Below, piece after piece: positions 1 to 6,846 of a DNA stretch of 13,687 bases (positions within the stretch are counted from its first letter, which is position 1; the number at the start of each line of letters is the position of its first letter). The DNA comes from Ochromonadaceae sp. CCMP2298 (lineage: Eukaryota; Sar; Synurophyceae; Ochromonadales; Ochromonadaceae), in contig MU634279.1 in the NCBI GenBank assembly GCA_026770595.1, positions 1-13,687 of the forward strand, given 5' to 3'. The translations under genes and the position numbers were made by a program. The notes beneath the pieces were generated by a model that saw only the letters and a program-made list of their open reading frames with translations, searched no databases and was not told where the DNA came from.

Positions 1-41
1 GGACTGCCTGCGCTCGTCTGCTTGTGCAGCAGATCAGTTCG

Positions 42-100
42 TAGGGTGCAGTTGTCCGTACCTTCCCCCTTGCAGTTTCCCTCTCCCTAGGGTGCAGTTG
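42..100. repeat. 13-bp direct repeat in the leader of the patatin gene
   Basis: The 13-mer TAGGGTGCAGTTG occurs at 42-54 and again at 88-100, separated by a pyrimidine-rich stretch. Both copies lie upstream of the first exon of the lipase gene, so they are in its leader or promoter. The function is unknown; a duplicated protein-binding site and a chance local duplication are both possible. Confidence 0.6.
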
Positions 101-153
101 GAGCCGCGTGTTTGGTCCATCAGGCGTTCTAGTTCACGACTCGCAGGCTAGCC

Positions 154-1152
154 ATGGATAAGTGTAGCTCCGCTGCAGTCCACCAGCGGGATGACACATT
201 GCCGCCGAGCATCTATTTTGGAGGATGCGCTTTCGGATCGGCATTCTGTAAGCTCCTCAATGATGCAAGGATGCAGATTCCAATGCGGGAAAGCTTCGTC
301 CCTTTATGACAACCCTTCCTACCTTTATGACTCACCTCCCCCCCTTTCCTCCTGTTTCGCCCAGACGTGGGCGTTTATAAAGGGATGGCGCAGCGGTGGG
401 GCCCGGACTTTCACAAGAAGGTGCTGATGTGTGGTGGAAGTGCTGGCTCGGTATTTGCTATCAGTATTGCTATGGGCAAGAGTGTGGAATTTATGGACCA
501 GCTTTACTCGAACTTGGCCGTGCGTGTCATGAGAAAAAGCCCCATATACTTCGGCAGCTACTACTTAGAAAAGAGTATGCGAAAGCTCTTTTTGGAGAAC
601 CCCAATGCCTACAAGCAGCTGGAGGGCCGCTGCTGCTTCGGCACCACTGCCTTCTTCGCGCAGCACAGGTGGCACGTGAGCTGGGAGAGCAACGAGGACC
701 TGCTCAAGTGCATGCAGGGGAGCTACCACATCCCCCTCTACTGCAAGAAGAACGTTGGCATTAAGGGCGTGGAGGTGGTGGACGGGGCGTACGGCTTCCG
801 AGGAGAGAACCTGCCCCACGGGGACCAGACTCTCTACGTGGGCATCGACCCCTTCGCAGAGATCACGCGCACATTGACCAACACAGAAATGTTCTACCCA
901 GCTGTGGGGAAGGAGTACGACGACATGGTGCAGTCGGGCTTTGACGCCATGATGGCCTGGGACGGGACCATGAATAAGAAGGTGGGACGCCGGGTACCCA
1001 ACTACTCCGCTTTGTATGTACTCTGGACGATGAAGTGCGTGGAGGAGGGCGTGTACGCAATCATACGCCTCCTGTCCTCCGTCCTGTATCTGCTGCGCTT
1101 CCTCTTAGTGGCAATCGGCCTTCTCAGTGCGAGCAAAACAAAGACTTACTGA
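154..1152 (+). CDS. Patatin-like phospholipase / acylglycerol lipase (PNPLA, ATGL type), two exons
   Basis: Predicted lipid acyl hydrolase of 293 aa, spliced from exons 154-247 and 365-1152. The start is the ATG at 154 in the context GCCATGG. Joining at T|GTAAGC and CAG|AC restores the patatin oxyanion block, residues 22-39 (FGGCAFGSAFYVGVYKGM), which matches the GCGFLGxYxxGV pattern of animal-type PNPLA lipases. The nucleophile elbow GGSAG places Ser57. The DGG-type motif reads DGA at 171-173, followed by ENLP as in PNPLA2-like enzymes, giving the Ser57/Asp171 dyad. A hydrophobic segment at about residues 263-288, just before the C-terminus, suggests tail anchoring to ER or lipid droplet. 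The family acts on triacylglycerol or phospholipids; the substrate here is unknown. It is short for the family, with the catalytic domain only. Family call is strong; exact start fairly strong. Confidence 0.85.
248..364 (+). other. Intron of the patatin gene (117 bp, phase 1)
   Basis: The donor is GTAAGC. The acceptor is a pyrimidine-rich run ending in CCCAG. Unspliced, the reading frame hits a TGA within the intron. Splicing creates a Tyr codon at the junction and joins the two halves of the oxyanion-hole motif. Confidence 0.85.
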
Positions 1153-1216
1153 ATGTAGACGGTAGACACTAGATTTCCCTCAGCCTCGACATACATGTAC
1201 ATGTACAGCCTCGATT

Positions 1217-1242
1217 TTTGTTTTTACTTGTTTAAAAACAAA
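1217..1242. repeat. Small A/T hairpin in the 3' flank of the patatin gene
   Basis: Arms TTTGTTTTTA (1217-1226) and TAAAAACAAA (1233-1242) are perfect 10-bp complements with a 6-nt loop. It lies 65 nt after the lipase stop. It may influence 3'-end formation, but nothing else supports that. Just upstream (about 1188-1206) is a short TACATG repeat, and at 1258-1325 a GGT/AGT-rich stretch of simple sequence. Confidence 0.5.
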
Positions 1243-1388
1243 CAGCTCCCCGAGTCTGGTGGTCATGGTAGTTACAGTAATTGTGGTGGTAGGAGTGGTA
1301 GTAATGATAGTAGTAGCAGTAACGAGTGAAGAGTCTGCTACCTTACAGTGACTTTAAAGACTTTAGTGGGAGCTTGGGATAAGCTTTC

Positions 1389-1478
1389 ACTGTGATGCCC
1401 TTAGCGCTAAGGTGTGAGGGCTAAAATGGGCTATTCTAAAATGGGCTTACTGTGATGTCCCTAGCTAAAATGGGCTAT
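1389..1478. repeat. Imperfect local duplication in the convergent spacer
   Basis: ACTGTGATGCCCTTAGC (1389-1405) recurs with changes at 1449-1464, and CTAAAATGGGCT occurs at about 1421, 1436 and 1465. Together they look like a degraded tandem duplication of about 45-60 bp in the spacer between the patatin gene and the zinc-finger ORF. The first copy is followed by a perfect palindrome, TTAGCGCTAA (1401-1410). Confidence 0.55.
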
Positions 1479-1525
1479 GCGCGTTTGTTTTGCCTATACG
1501 CCAGGCATCGGCACCACTTCAAATT

Positions 1526-1912
1526 TCAGGTGCGCTCCAATCGACTTATCGGGTAGTCGGCAACGAGTCCATTCTCATCGAGGACACTCACACACGAGTG
1601 TGCCATGTTTGGGTTGCTCGCTTTTCCTAAAACCTTCCGTGTGCAGTTATCTACAACATCGATAACCTGTACCCCCACTGGGAAACGGGCCAAAACCTCC
1701 TCAGGGTTGCCAGGGAAGCAATGATGTGTAGCATGATACACTAGCTCTGCTGGCGTATTGAAGGTGATATAGCAATAGGCACAGCGTGTTTCAATCGCCT
1801 TGTGCGCTGAATCTTTGTGTGCTGAATATTCCCTTGTGAGTTTTGGCTTTAGCCAAGCACGATACCGGTAGGGCCATACCCTGAGAAGAAGGAGTGGCGC
1901 TGTCTTGTGCAT
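1526..1912 (-). CDS. Small C2H2 zinc-finger protein, hypothetical (possible terminal exon)
   Basis: A 128-aa ORF. It contains a textbook C2H2 finger: Cys44-x2-Cys47-x12-His60-x3-His64, with the expected core Phe51 and Leu57. The C-terminal half (about residues 75-128) alternates hydrophobic and polar residues, begins FPVGVQVIDVV and ends in a DENGLVADYP-type turn, reminiscent of a small beta-barrel such as Tudor; this resemblance is weak. The likely role would be nucleic-acid or chromatin binding, by inference only. Codon use is less GC-biased than in the neighbours. The start is uncertain: a good acceptor (CTTCTTCTCAG, ending at 1881) lies inside the ORF, so this may be the last exon of a spliced gene whose upstream part I cannot place. 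It fits the alternating-strand layout. It could also be a decayed gene. Confidence 0.42.
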   Translation of the reverse strand: MHKTAPLLLLRVWPYRYRAWLKPKLTREYSAHKDSAHKAIETRCAYCYITFNTPAELVYHATHHCFPGNPEEVLARFPVGVQVIDVVDNCTRKVLGKASNPNMAHSCVSVLDENGLVADYPISRLERT

Positions 1913-2041
1913 AGCCTCCTGATGCTAAAGGCGATTTTTGGATAACGGCCGCCCCCAATCCAAAACGAGCTTCCAAAACGAGATGACGGGTAAGTCTGGA
2001 TTGTTAGAAGGAGTGAATGTGACACACATCAACCAGACAAC

Positions 2042-2146
2042 GGCAAAAGCTGCCAAGATTCCTCATTTTTAATGGCCAGGGATATTTCGATGGCCGGGGT
2101 AAGTTAAATTATATATTCCCTGGTTCCCCTCTTCTCAGCTTTTGCC
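2042..2146. repeat. Nested inverted repeats in the zinc-finger/TAPT1 divergent spacer
   Basis: Outer arms GGCAAAAGCTG (2042-2052) and CAGCTTTTGCC (2136-2146) are perfect 11-bp complements. Inside them CCAGGGATAT (2076-2085) pairs with ATATTCCCTGG (2113-2123) with one bulged base. The enclosed sequence is A/T-rich. It may be a small foldback element or paired regulatory sites between divergent genes. Confidence 0.55.
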
Positions 2147-2373
2147 AAGTTTCCGAGTTTCCGATTTAGTTTGTTCCGACTAACTTACTGCACCTCAATC
2201 GAGGCAAAAACACACAGCCTGGAAGGACCCTGGTTGATCTGCATCTGCCCGCAGGTCCTGCAAGACCCAGGAGTGGAGTGCATTCCCCCCCGCCCTGCAC
2301 AATCTTGGCCAGTCTGTGCACCCGTCGCTCGCTCAAAGTGAGGCACAAGAGTAGATAACACACGCGCCAGGGG
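2147..2373. other. Leader/promoter region of the TAPT1-family gene
   Basis: About 230 bp before the TAPT1 start with no protein-like ORF, no convincing TATA box and no notable repeat. It holds a C-rich run near 2286-2294. It probably contains the promoter and 5' UTR, but no element can be assigned from sequence alone. Confidence 0.3.
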
Positions 2374-4635
2374 ATGAAGCAGGGGAATTCAGCAGCTGGA
2401 AAGCGTGTGGACGATGTCACGAATACCAAGGGCAGCTACTTCGACGAGTACTCCAAGAAGGCGGGCTCTAAGGTGGACTTCTTCGACGCGAACAAGTTCA
2501 ACATATGGGAGTACCTGAAGGTGGAGATGCTGGGGATCGGCGAGCCAGGCACTCTGGAGCCGCCCAGCGAGTCGCACATACGCAACTTCTTCCTCGTGCC
2601 CCTGTACCTGGAGGCGCTGATCTGCCTGGGCTTCTTCATCTGCCTGGATGCGTTCCTGTACGTGATCACATACCTACCTATCCGTGTGGTGTTCAGCCTG
2701 TACCTGCTGGTGGCCCATCTTCTGGGAGCAGCCCTGCCCAACCTGTACCCCAGCAAGGCCAAGCCCGAGCTGCAGTTCCACCGCACACACACGTACGACC
2801 TCATGCGCGGGGCGATGTTCTTCCTGGGCTGCATGGCGCTGCGCCAGATCAATATGAGCCACATCTACCACTACATCCGGGGCCAGAGCATGATAAAACT
2901 GTACGTACTCACGTCCATGCTGGAGATAATCGACAAGCTGCTGTGCTCCTTCGGCCAAGACGCCTTCGACTCGCTGCACTGGCAGACCCGCCACCACCCC
3001 CGCTCACTGACGCTCTTCATGACCTTCGTGATGGTCACGGGCTACGTTATCGTGCACTCCAGCGTGTACTTCTTCCACGTGGCCACGCTCACCGTGGTCG
3101 TGAACTCCGTCGACAAGGAACTGATCACGGTACTCATCCTGAACAACTTCTCAGAATTGAAGACCTTCGTGCTGAAGAAGTTCGACTGCAACAACCTCTT
3201 CCAACTGGCCTGCTCAGACATCACTGAGCGCTTTCAGTCCTTCCTCTTCCTCAGCCTCATATTCATCGTAGCCCTTGCGCAGGCCGGCCCCGCCTGGCGC
3301 GAGACAGTCTACATGTTCGTGCGATTGACTCTGATGGTCTTCGTGGGCGAGTGCTTCGCGGACTGGATGAAGCACGCGTTTATCAACAAGTTCAACATGA
3401 TTAACGCCACGGTCTACGAGGACTTCGCGTACGTACTGCGTAACGACATCCTTTCCAACCAGAAAGACGAGGTCATCCTGGACCACACGTACTCAGTCAC
3501 CCGCCGCCTGGGACTGTCCCAGATCCCCCTCGGCTGCGTGTGCATCCGCTACATCATGCTGGCCTGCAACACCCCCCTGGTGCAGCTGTACTTCGAGGGG
3601 CACTCAGCCTTCTCGCTGCTGCTCCAGAGCTGCCTGCTATTCCTGGCACTGGTGCTGCTCAAGGTGGTCATAGGAGTAGGATTGGTATTCTACTCGGCCG
3701 GCGCGCACCAGCGTGACGCAAATGTGTTCCTGCGCTCTCCAGCGGGCATTCTACCCTCGCACAGCAGCAATGTGGGCAGTGCGGCCGCGTCGGGTGTGAC
3801 GATGATCAGTGCGAAGGGCCCGATGGTGATGGAGGCCTCCTGCAAGAAGGGCCCCAGCGCGGATACACACTCCAGTGTCGGTATACCCGAGATCGCGCCG
3901 GTGATGGAGACGCGGAGGCGGGGGAACAGTATTTCTAACCCCTTCACGGAGCTGAATGTGGACGAGATGGTGAGCGCGGTGGGGCAGGAAATGGGCATTC
4001 CTCTAAGCTCTCTTCCCCTGCCGCTGTACATACCCCCAGGTATTGCCAGCGTGGCTCCCACACAGTCTTCAGTGAGCCCCACTAACGATGGCCGACCGCC
4101 CAAGGGGCCCTCCCCAAGGGACCCTAGGGACCCTCAGCAGGGGACCTTCTTCGAACATGAGGTGTCCGGGCTGCCCCCGCTGACCCCCCCCATGTCTCCC
4201 TCCAACCGAGCCAACATAGGCATCGGCATAGGCGGGGGTGTGGGAATGGGAGGTGTGGGAATAGGGGTGGGAGTGGCAGGGGGGATGGGGGGCATCAGCG
4301 GAGGGGACCTAGTCTTCCCCAGCATCCCCATACCCATCCCCTCCTCCAACACCCCCACCCACCACTCCACGCCCACTGTGCAGCTGAGCAACTTAATTAC
4401 CCCTGCGCCCATCCCCATGGCCAGCCTGGACAGCTGCGACGCCGTGGGCACGGGTATGGGTATGAGTATAGGTATAGGTATGGGTATGGGTATGGGTGTG
4501 GGTATGGAGGAGGAGGAGGACAAGCCGAGCGATCGAGCCCTGTTCGAGGCCAGCCGCATGAAGGAGCGGCTAGAGTTCATGGAGGAGCTGTCCTCCATCG
4601 AGAGGTACACCGTGTACAAAGGAAGAATTTTGTAG
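2374..4635 (+). CDS. TAPT1/Emp65 family multi-pass ER membrane protein with long low-complexity tail
   Basis: A single-exon, 753-aa protein. Residues about 65-445 carry the TAPT1 (DUF747) core. Signature blocks are VPLYLEALICLGFFICLDAF (75-94), the SQS-like RGQSMIKLYV (169-178), MLEIIDKLLCSFGQDAFDSL (182-201), NNFSELK followed by KKFDCNNLFQLACSD (about 257-282) and ERF. About seven or eight hydrophobic membrane segments are visible between 75 and 440. Human TAPT1 acts in ER/cilium-related processes and yeast Emp65 in ER protein quality control; the role here is inferred from these. From about 450 on the protein is Pro/Ser/Gly-rich and probably disordered, with Gly-Met/Ile/Val repeats at about 613-645 and 691-711, then an acidic run and a charged helical C-terminus. 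This makes it longer than human TAPT1 (about 570 aa). The start is the first ATG of the frame; an upstream exon is not excluded. Confidence 0.9.
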   Translation: MKQGNSAAGKRVDDVTNTKGSYFDEYSKKAGSKVDFFDANKFNIWEYLKVEMLGIGEPGTLEPPSESHIRNFFLVPLYLEALICLGFFICLDAFLYVITYLPIRVVFSLYLLVAHLLGAALPNLYPSKAKPELQFHRTHTYDLMRGAMFFLGCMALRQINMSHIYHYIRGQSMIKLYVLTSMLEIIDKLLCSFGQDAFDSLHWQTRHHPRSLTLFMTFVMVTGYVIVHSSVYFFHVATLTVVVNSVDKELITVLILNNFSELKTFVLKKFDCNNLFQLACSDITERFQSFLFLSLIFIVALAQAGPAWRETVYMFVRLTLMVFVGECFADWMKHAFINKFNMINATVYEDFAYVLRNDILSNQKDEVILDHTYSVTRRLGLSQIPLGCVCIRYIMLACNTPLVQLYFEGHSAFSLLLQSCLLFLALVLLKVVIGVGLVFYSAGAHQRDANVFLRSPAGILPSHSSNVGSAAASGVTMISAKGPMVMEASCKKGPSADTHSSVGIPEIAPVMETRRRGNSISNPFTELNVDEMVSAVGQEMGIPLSSLPLPLYIPPGIASVAPTQSSVSPTNDGRPPKGPSPRDPRDPQQGTFFEHEVSGLPPLTPPMSPSNRANIGIGIGGGVGMGGVGIGVGVAGGMGGISGGDLVFPSIPIPIPSSNTPTHHSTPTVQLSNLITPAPIPMASLDSCDAVGTGMGMSIGIGMGMGMGVGMEEEEDKPSDRALFEASRMKERLEFMEELSSIERYTVYKGRIL
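4213..4305 (+). repeat. GGNATN/GGNGTN coding repeat (Gly-Ile/Val/Met)
   Basis: Within the TAPT1-family tail the DNA is a degenerate hexamer-like repeat, encoding alternating Gly and Ile/Val/Met. The other strand encodes Pro-Ile/Thr repeats, giving spurious antisense ORFs. Such tracts commonly vary in length between alleles. Confidence 0.75.
4447..4506 (+). repeat. GGTATG hexamer microsatellite in the TAPT1-family coding region
   Basis: About ten copies of GGTATG and close variants (GGTATA, AGTATA, GGTGTG), encoding a Gly-Met/Ile dipeptide run in frame, immediately followed by GAGGAGGAGGAGGAC, which encodes the acidic run. The unit length is a multiple of three, so copy-number changes keep the frame. 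Confidence 0.85.
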
Positions 4636-4733
4636 TCTTGTAATGGAACTGTAAAAACGAAATGGTATAGATATTTTGGCTATTCTTAATTATGTACGTA
4701 CTCTATGTGCTTACTCCCAACAAAGCGGAGGCT

Positions 4734-4812
4734 TCATACCGTCATACTGTCATCTTCTTATACCGTCATACTGTCATACTTTCGTCTTGTTATACCGTCA
4801 TTGTGTCATACG
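4734..4812. repeat. Imperfect tandem repeat between the convergent TAPT1 and K+ channel genes
   Basis: Three imperfect copies of a unit beginning TACCGTCATACTGTCAT, with spacers rich in CTT. They lie at the 3' ends of both genes, reaching into the last codons of the channel gene on the minus strand. This is simple local duplication; no RNA structure is evident. Confidence 0.6.
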
Positions 4813-6217
4813 TCTGCCTGGTAAGGGCGATTAGCGACATCAATAGTTGTGTCTATGTCTATACTGGCGAGGTGCTGCCACCCCTTGGAGCGCAGGCGCC
4901 TCTTGGTTTCGTCTTGGTGCTGCTGCAGGTCGGCCTGGGAGGGGAACAGGGGAATGAGACAGACACGAGACATGCGTGGAGAGGTGAGGCGGGAGAAGAC
5001 ATAAATGATACAAAATATGAGACATAAGGCGTGAGACATGAGGTGCAACTTGACGATGCTACCGGTAGTACACTAACCATGGATAGCACCCCGTCTTTGT
5101 TTTTGTCCATGCGGTCGAACTGGTCCAGAATCTGGTGCCTGAGTTCGGTGGGAATCAGGTGCATCTGAGGGGGTAGGGGGGCAGGGGGGCAGGGGGGCAG
5201 GGGGGCAGGGTAAGAAGGACAGGGGGGCAGGGGGTGAAAGAGTAATGAAGTAACGATGAGACACGCAACAGAAACACCCGCAGCGCCCAGGCCCACCTGA
5301 TCTAGGCGGAATAGCAGAAAGTCTGACCGGCTCAGCTTCTGCTGCTGGTAATCCGCCGCCTGCATAAAGGTATCCCAGTCCAGCACCGACTTGGATAGTG
5401 TTTTGTAGTACTTGGCTTGCAGGCGGTGGTCGGTGATGGCAGAGGTGAGGGTGGAGACGGCCTTGGCGAAAAACATCGTGCCCAGGACGGAGTAGCAGCA
5501 GGCGAAGAGCTTGGCCGTGGGCCCTGAGGGGGTTACATCCCCGTAGCCCACAGTGGTGACGATCATGAAACTCATGTACATGGAGTCTGTGTAGCCGTGG
5601 TCGTCCACGAGCAGCGAGAATCCCAGCGTGCCCACCAGCACGTTCAGGAATGTGATGCCGAGGCAGTGCAACAAAGCCCAGAATATGTCCTCAGGAAGCC
5701 AGCACAGAGTGCGGGGGATGCCGGGTCCCCCAAGGAGTGCCTCTTCTTCACCGCTCTCTTGGGGGTGGAAGAGGTCAGACACGTGCTGCAGCTGCTTCTT
5801 CAGCCGCAAGTGTACCGCGTAGTCCACCAGGAACTCCACCACCTGCGCGAAACCCAGCAAGCCCACGAAGACGAACACGCAAGAGAACACTTTAGTCGCA
5901 GGGGAGGCTGGTGCTACATCCCCAAACCCGACTGTTGTGGCGGTGAAGACTGCCAGATAGAAGGCATTGATGATTGTAAAACCGTCCTTCAAGCAAAACA
6001 CAGCTGTTCCCGAGAGAAGAAAGATGGTCAGTGCGATGCATCCATACTTGACCATCGCCCAACTCTCAGCATCTTCAGCCAATGCGGAGGATGCTTTCTG
6101 GTTCTGGTTCTGGTTCTTGTGGAACCTCGCGCCTCGTTGGAACAGATCCGCTGTAGCAGCCAAATTGGCCCCCCTGAGTGGGGGAGCGTTTGACACTGCT
6201 TGTACCACTTGAAACAT
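4806..6217 (-). CDS. Tandem-pore (two-pore) K+ channel, TPK type, with C-terminal EF-hand; three exons
   Basis: Predicted K+ channel of 378 aa: exons 6217-5297, 5164-5078 and 4934-4806, all junctions in phase 0. Two full pore modules are seen: TM (about 58-76), filter TVGFGD (95-100), TM (about 110-132), then TM (about 178-203), filter TVGYGD (222-227), TM (about 236-258). The cytosolic tail contains ILDQFDRMDKNKDGVLSM|AD. The EF-hand loop (residues 327-338: Asp1, Asn3, Asp5, Gly6, Ser9, Asp12) is completed only by splicing exon 2 to exon 3. This layout matches plant vacuolar TPK channels, which are Ca2+-activated; plants often have two EF-hands, here only one is convincing. Membrane location (vacuole or plasma membrane) is unknown. 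The N-terminus has a QNQNQNQ run and no clear signal peptide; no 14-3-3 site was recognised. The start ATG at 6217 is the first of this frame; a further upstream exon is possible. Confidence 0.88.
4935..5077 (-). other. Intron 2 of the K+ channel gene (143 bp, phase 0)
   Basis: Reading on the minus strand, the donor after the Met codon is GTTAGT and the acceptor is CCCTCCCAG before GCCGAC. Removal joins DGVLSM to ADLQQHQDE, completing the 12-residue EF-hand loop. Confidence 0.85.
5165..5296 (-). other. Intron 1 of the K+ channel gene (132 bp, phase 0)
   Basis: Minus-strand donor GTGGGC after the LDQ codons; acceptor CCCTCAG before ATGCACCTG. The 3' half is an extreme C-rich pyrimidine tract. 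The intron has no in-frame stop, so unspliced mRNA would carry a Pro/Cys-rich insertion; homology to TPK channels continues cleanly only if it is removed. Confidence 0.82.
5168..5233 (+). repeat. G-run repeat (CAGGGGGG units), potential G-quadruplex
   Basis: On the plus strand, runs of five to seven G are separated by CA, TA or short spacers, giving at least six G-tracts in about 65 bp. This comfortably meets the usual G4 pattern. In the channel pre-mRNA (minus strand) it reads as the C-rich polypyrimidine tract of intron 1. Confidence 0.85.
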
Positions 6218-6422
6218 GGGGCCTCGGTGCTCTCTAAACTGTCTGCTCGTTCTGCACCTGAGTCCAGTGTACCTGAATCATGACCTTCATGCACCTGCTG
6301 CACAACTCGTTGAATGAGAGCACCACCTCCGCACATTCGAATACTGGCCGCGCTCCAAGAACAGAAGAAGTCCGTACCGGTAACCAGTCTGAAAATTCTT
6401 AAGTTATCCCATTTTTGCCTGG

Positions 6423-6561
6423 CAAAAGCGCCTAAATGAGAGATATTTTGCACAAAATTCGATTTCTACGACGAGAATTCGTTTCGAATTATTCTCGATT
6501 CGACTTCGAATTCTTGTTGTGAGTTTTTTGTAACAAAATATCTCTCATTTAGGCGCTTTTG
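6423..6561. mobile_element. MITE-like foldback element with 28-bp perfect inverted repeats
   Basis: The 28 bases at 6423-6450 (starting CAAAAGCGCCTAAATGAG) are the exact reverse complement of 6534-6561 (ending CTCATTTAGGCGCTTTTG). The 83-bp interior is A/T-rich with several TTCGAATT/GAATTCG palindromes, and there is no ORF for a transposase. Just outside the left arm is another small palindrome (TTTTGCCTGGCAAAA, partly overlapping). No convincing target-site duplication was found, so MITE is an interpretation; the inverted repeat itself is certain. It lies between the divergent channel and PH-like genes. Confidence 0.7.
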
Positions 6562-6846
6562 GCTGTGATTTATTAACTCTGTCCAAGCAGTTGAAACTTC
6601 CTCCCTTCGGCGATGCCTCTTGCGCAGTTTGGGATTGACTCGTGTCTCTTCCGTTCCTAATTCAGGTATCACATTGAGAGTTCGAACGGGCCGGGATCCC
6701 CACCTGACATCTCATCCCAACGCGCGCAGGAAGAAGAGGGCTCGAGCGCGAGGAGCTGTTCAGCCACTCGCAGTTACCGCAGTCGACACAATTGCATTGT
6801 TCGTGACGCACGGAGCGCCGCTCGCTTCGTCCCGATCCGTCTGAGC
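6562..6846. other. Leader/promoter region of the PH-like gene
   Basis: About 285 bp with no convincing gene. A short ORF (6620-6844) ends just before the next start and lacks protein-like features. The region probably holds the 5' UTR and promoter of the following gene; no recognisable element was found. Confidence 0.3.

Noticed and set aside
2505-3227. Plus-strand 240-aa ORF inside the TAPT1-family gene
   Set aside because: It is the alternative frame of a GC-rich gene, Pro/Arg/Ala-rich with no domain; the overlapping frame carries clear TAPT1 motifs.
4134-4619. Minus-strand Pro-Ile repeat ORF opposite the TAPT1 tail
   Set aside because: Produced by reading the GGTATG repeat backwards; no independent support.
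4734-4812. CRISPR-like direct repeats
   Set aside because: Copies are imperfect, spacers are not unique and of uniform size, and the DNA is eukaryotic.
5597-6193. Plus-strand 198-aa ORF opposite the K+ channel
   Set aside because: It is antisense to exon 1, which encodes both K+ selectivity filters; no protein-like features.
6028-6453. Minus-strand 141-aa ORF overlapping the K+ channel start
   Set aside because: It shares the 5' region but is in a different frame, enters the foldback element and shows no domain; it could at most be leader sequence of the channel mRNA.
6423-6561. tRNA or other structured RNA gene
   Set aside because: The arms are simple perfect complements with a large A/T-rich interior; no cloverleaf and no A/B box pattern.
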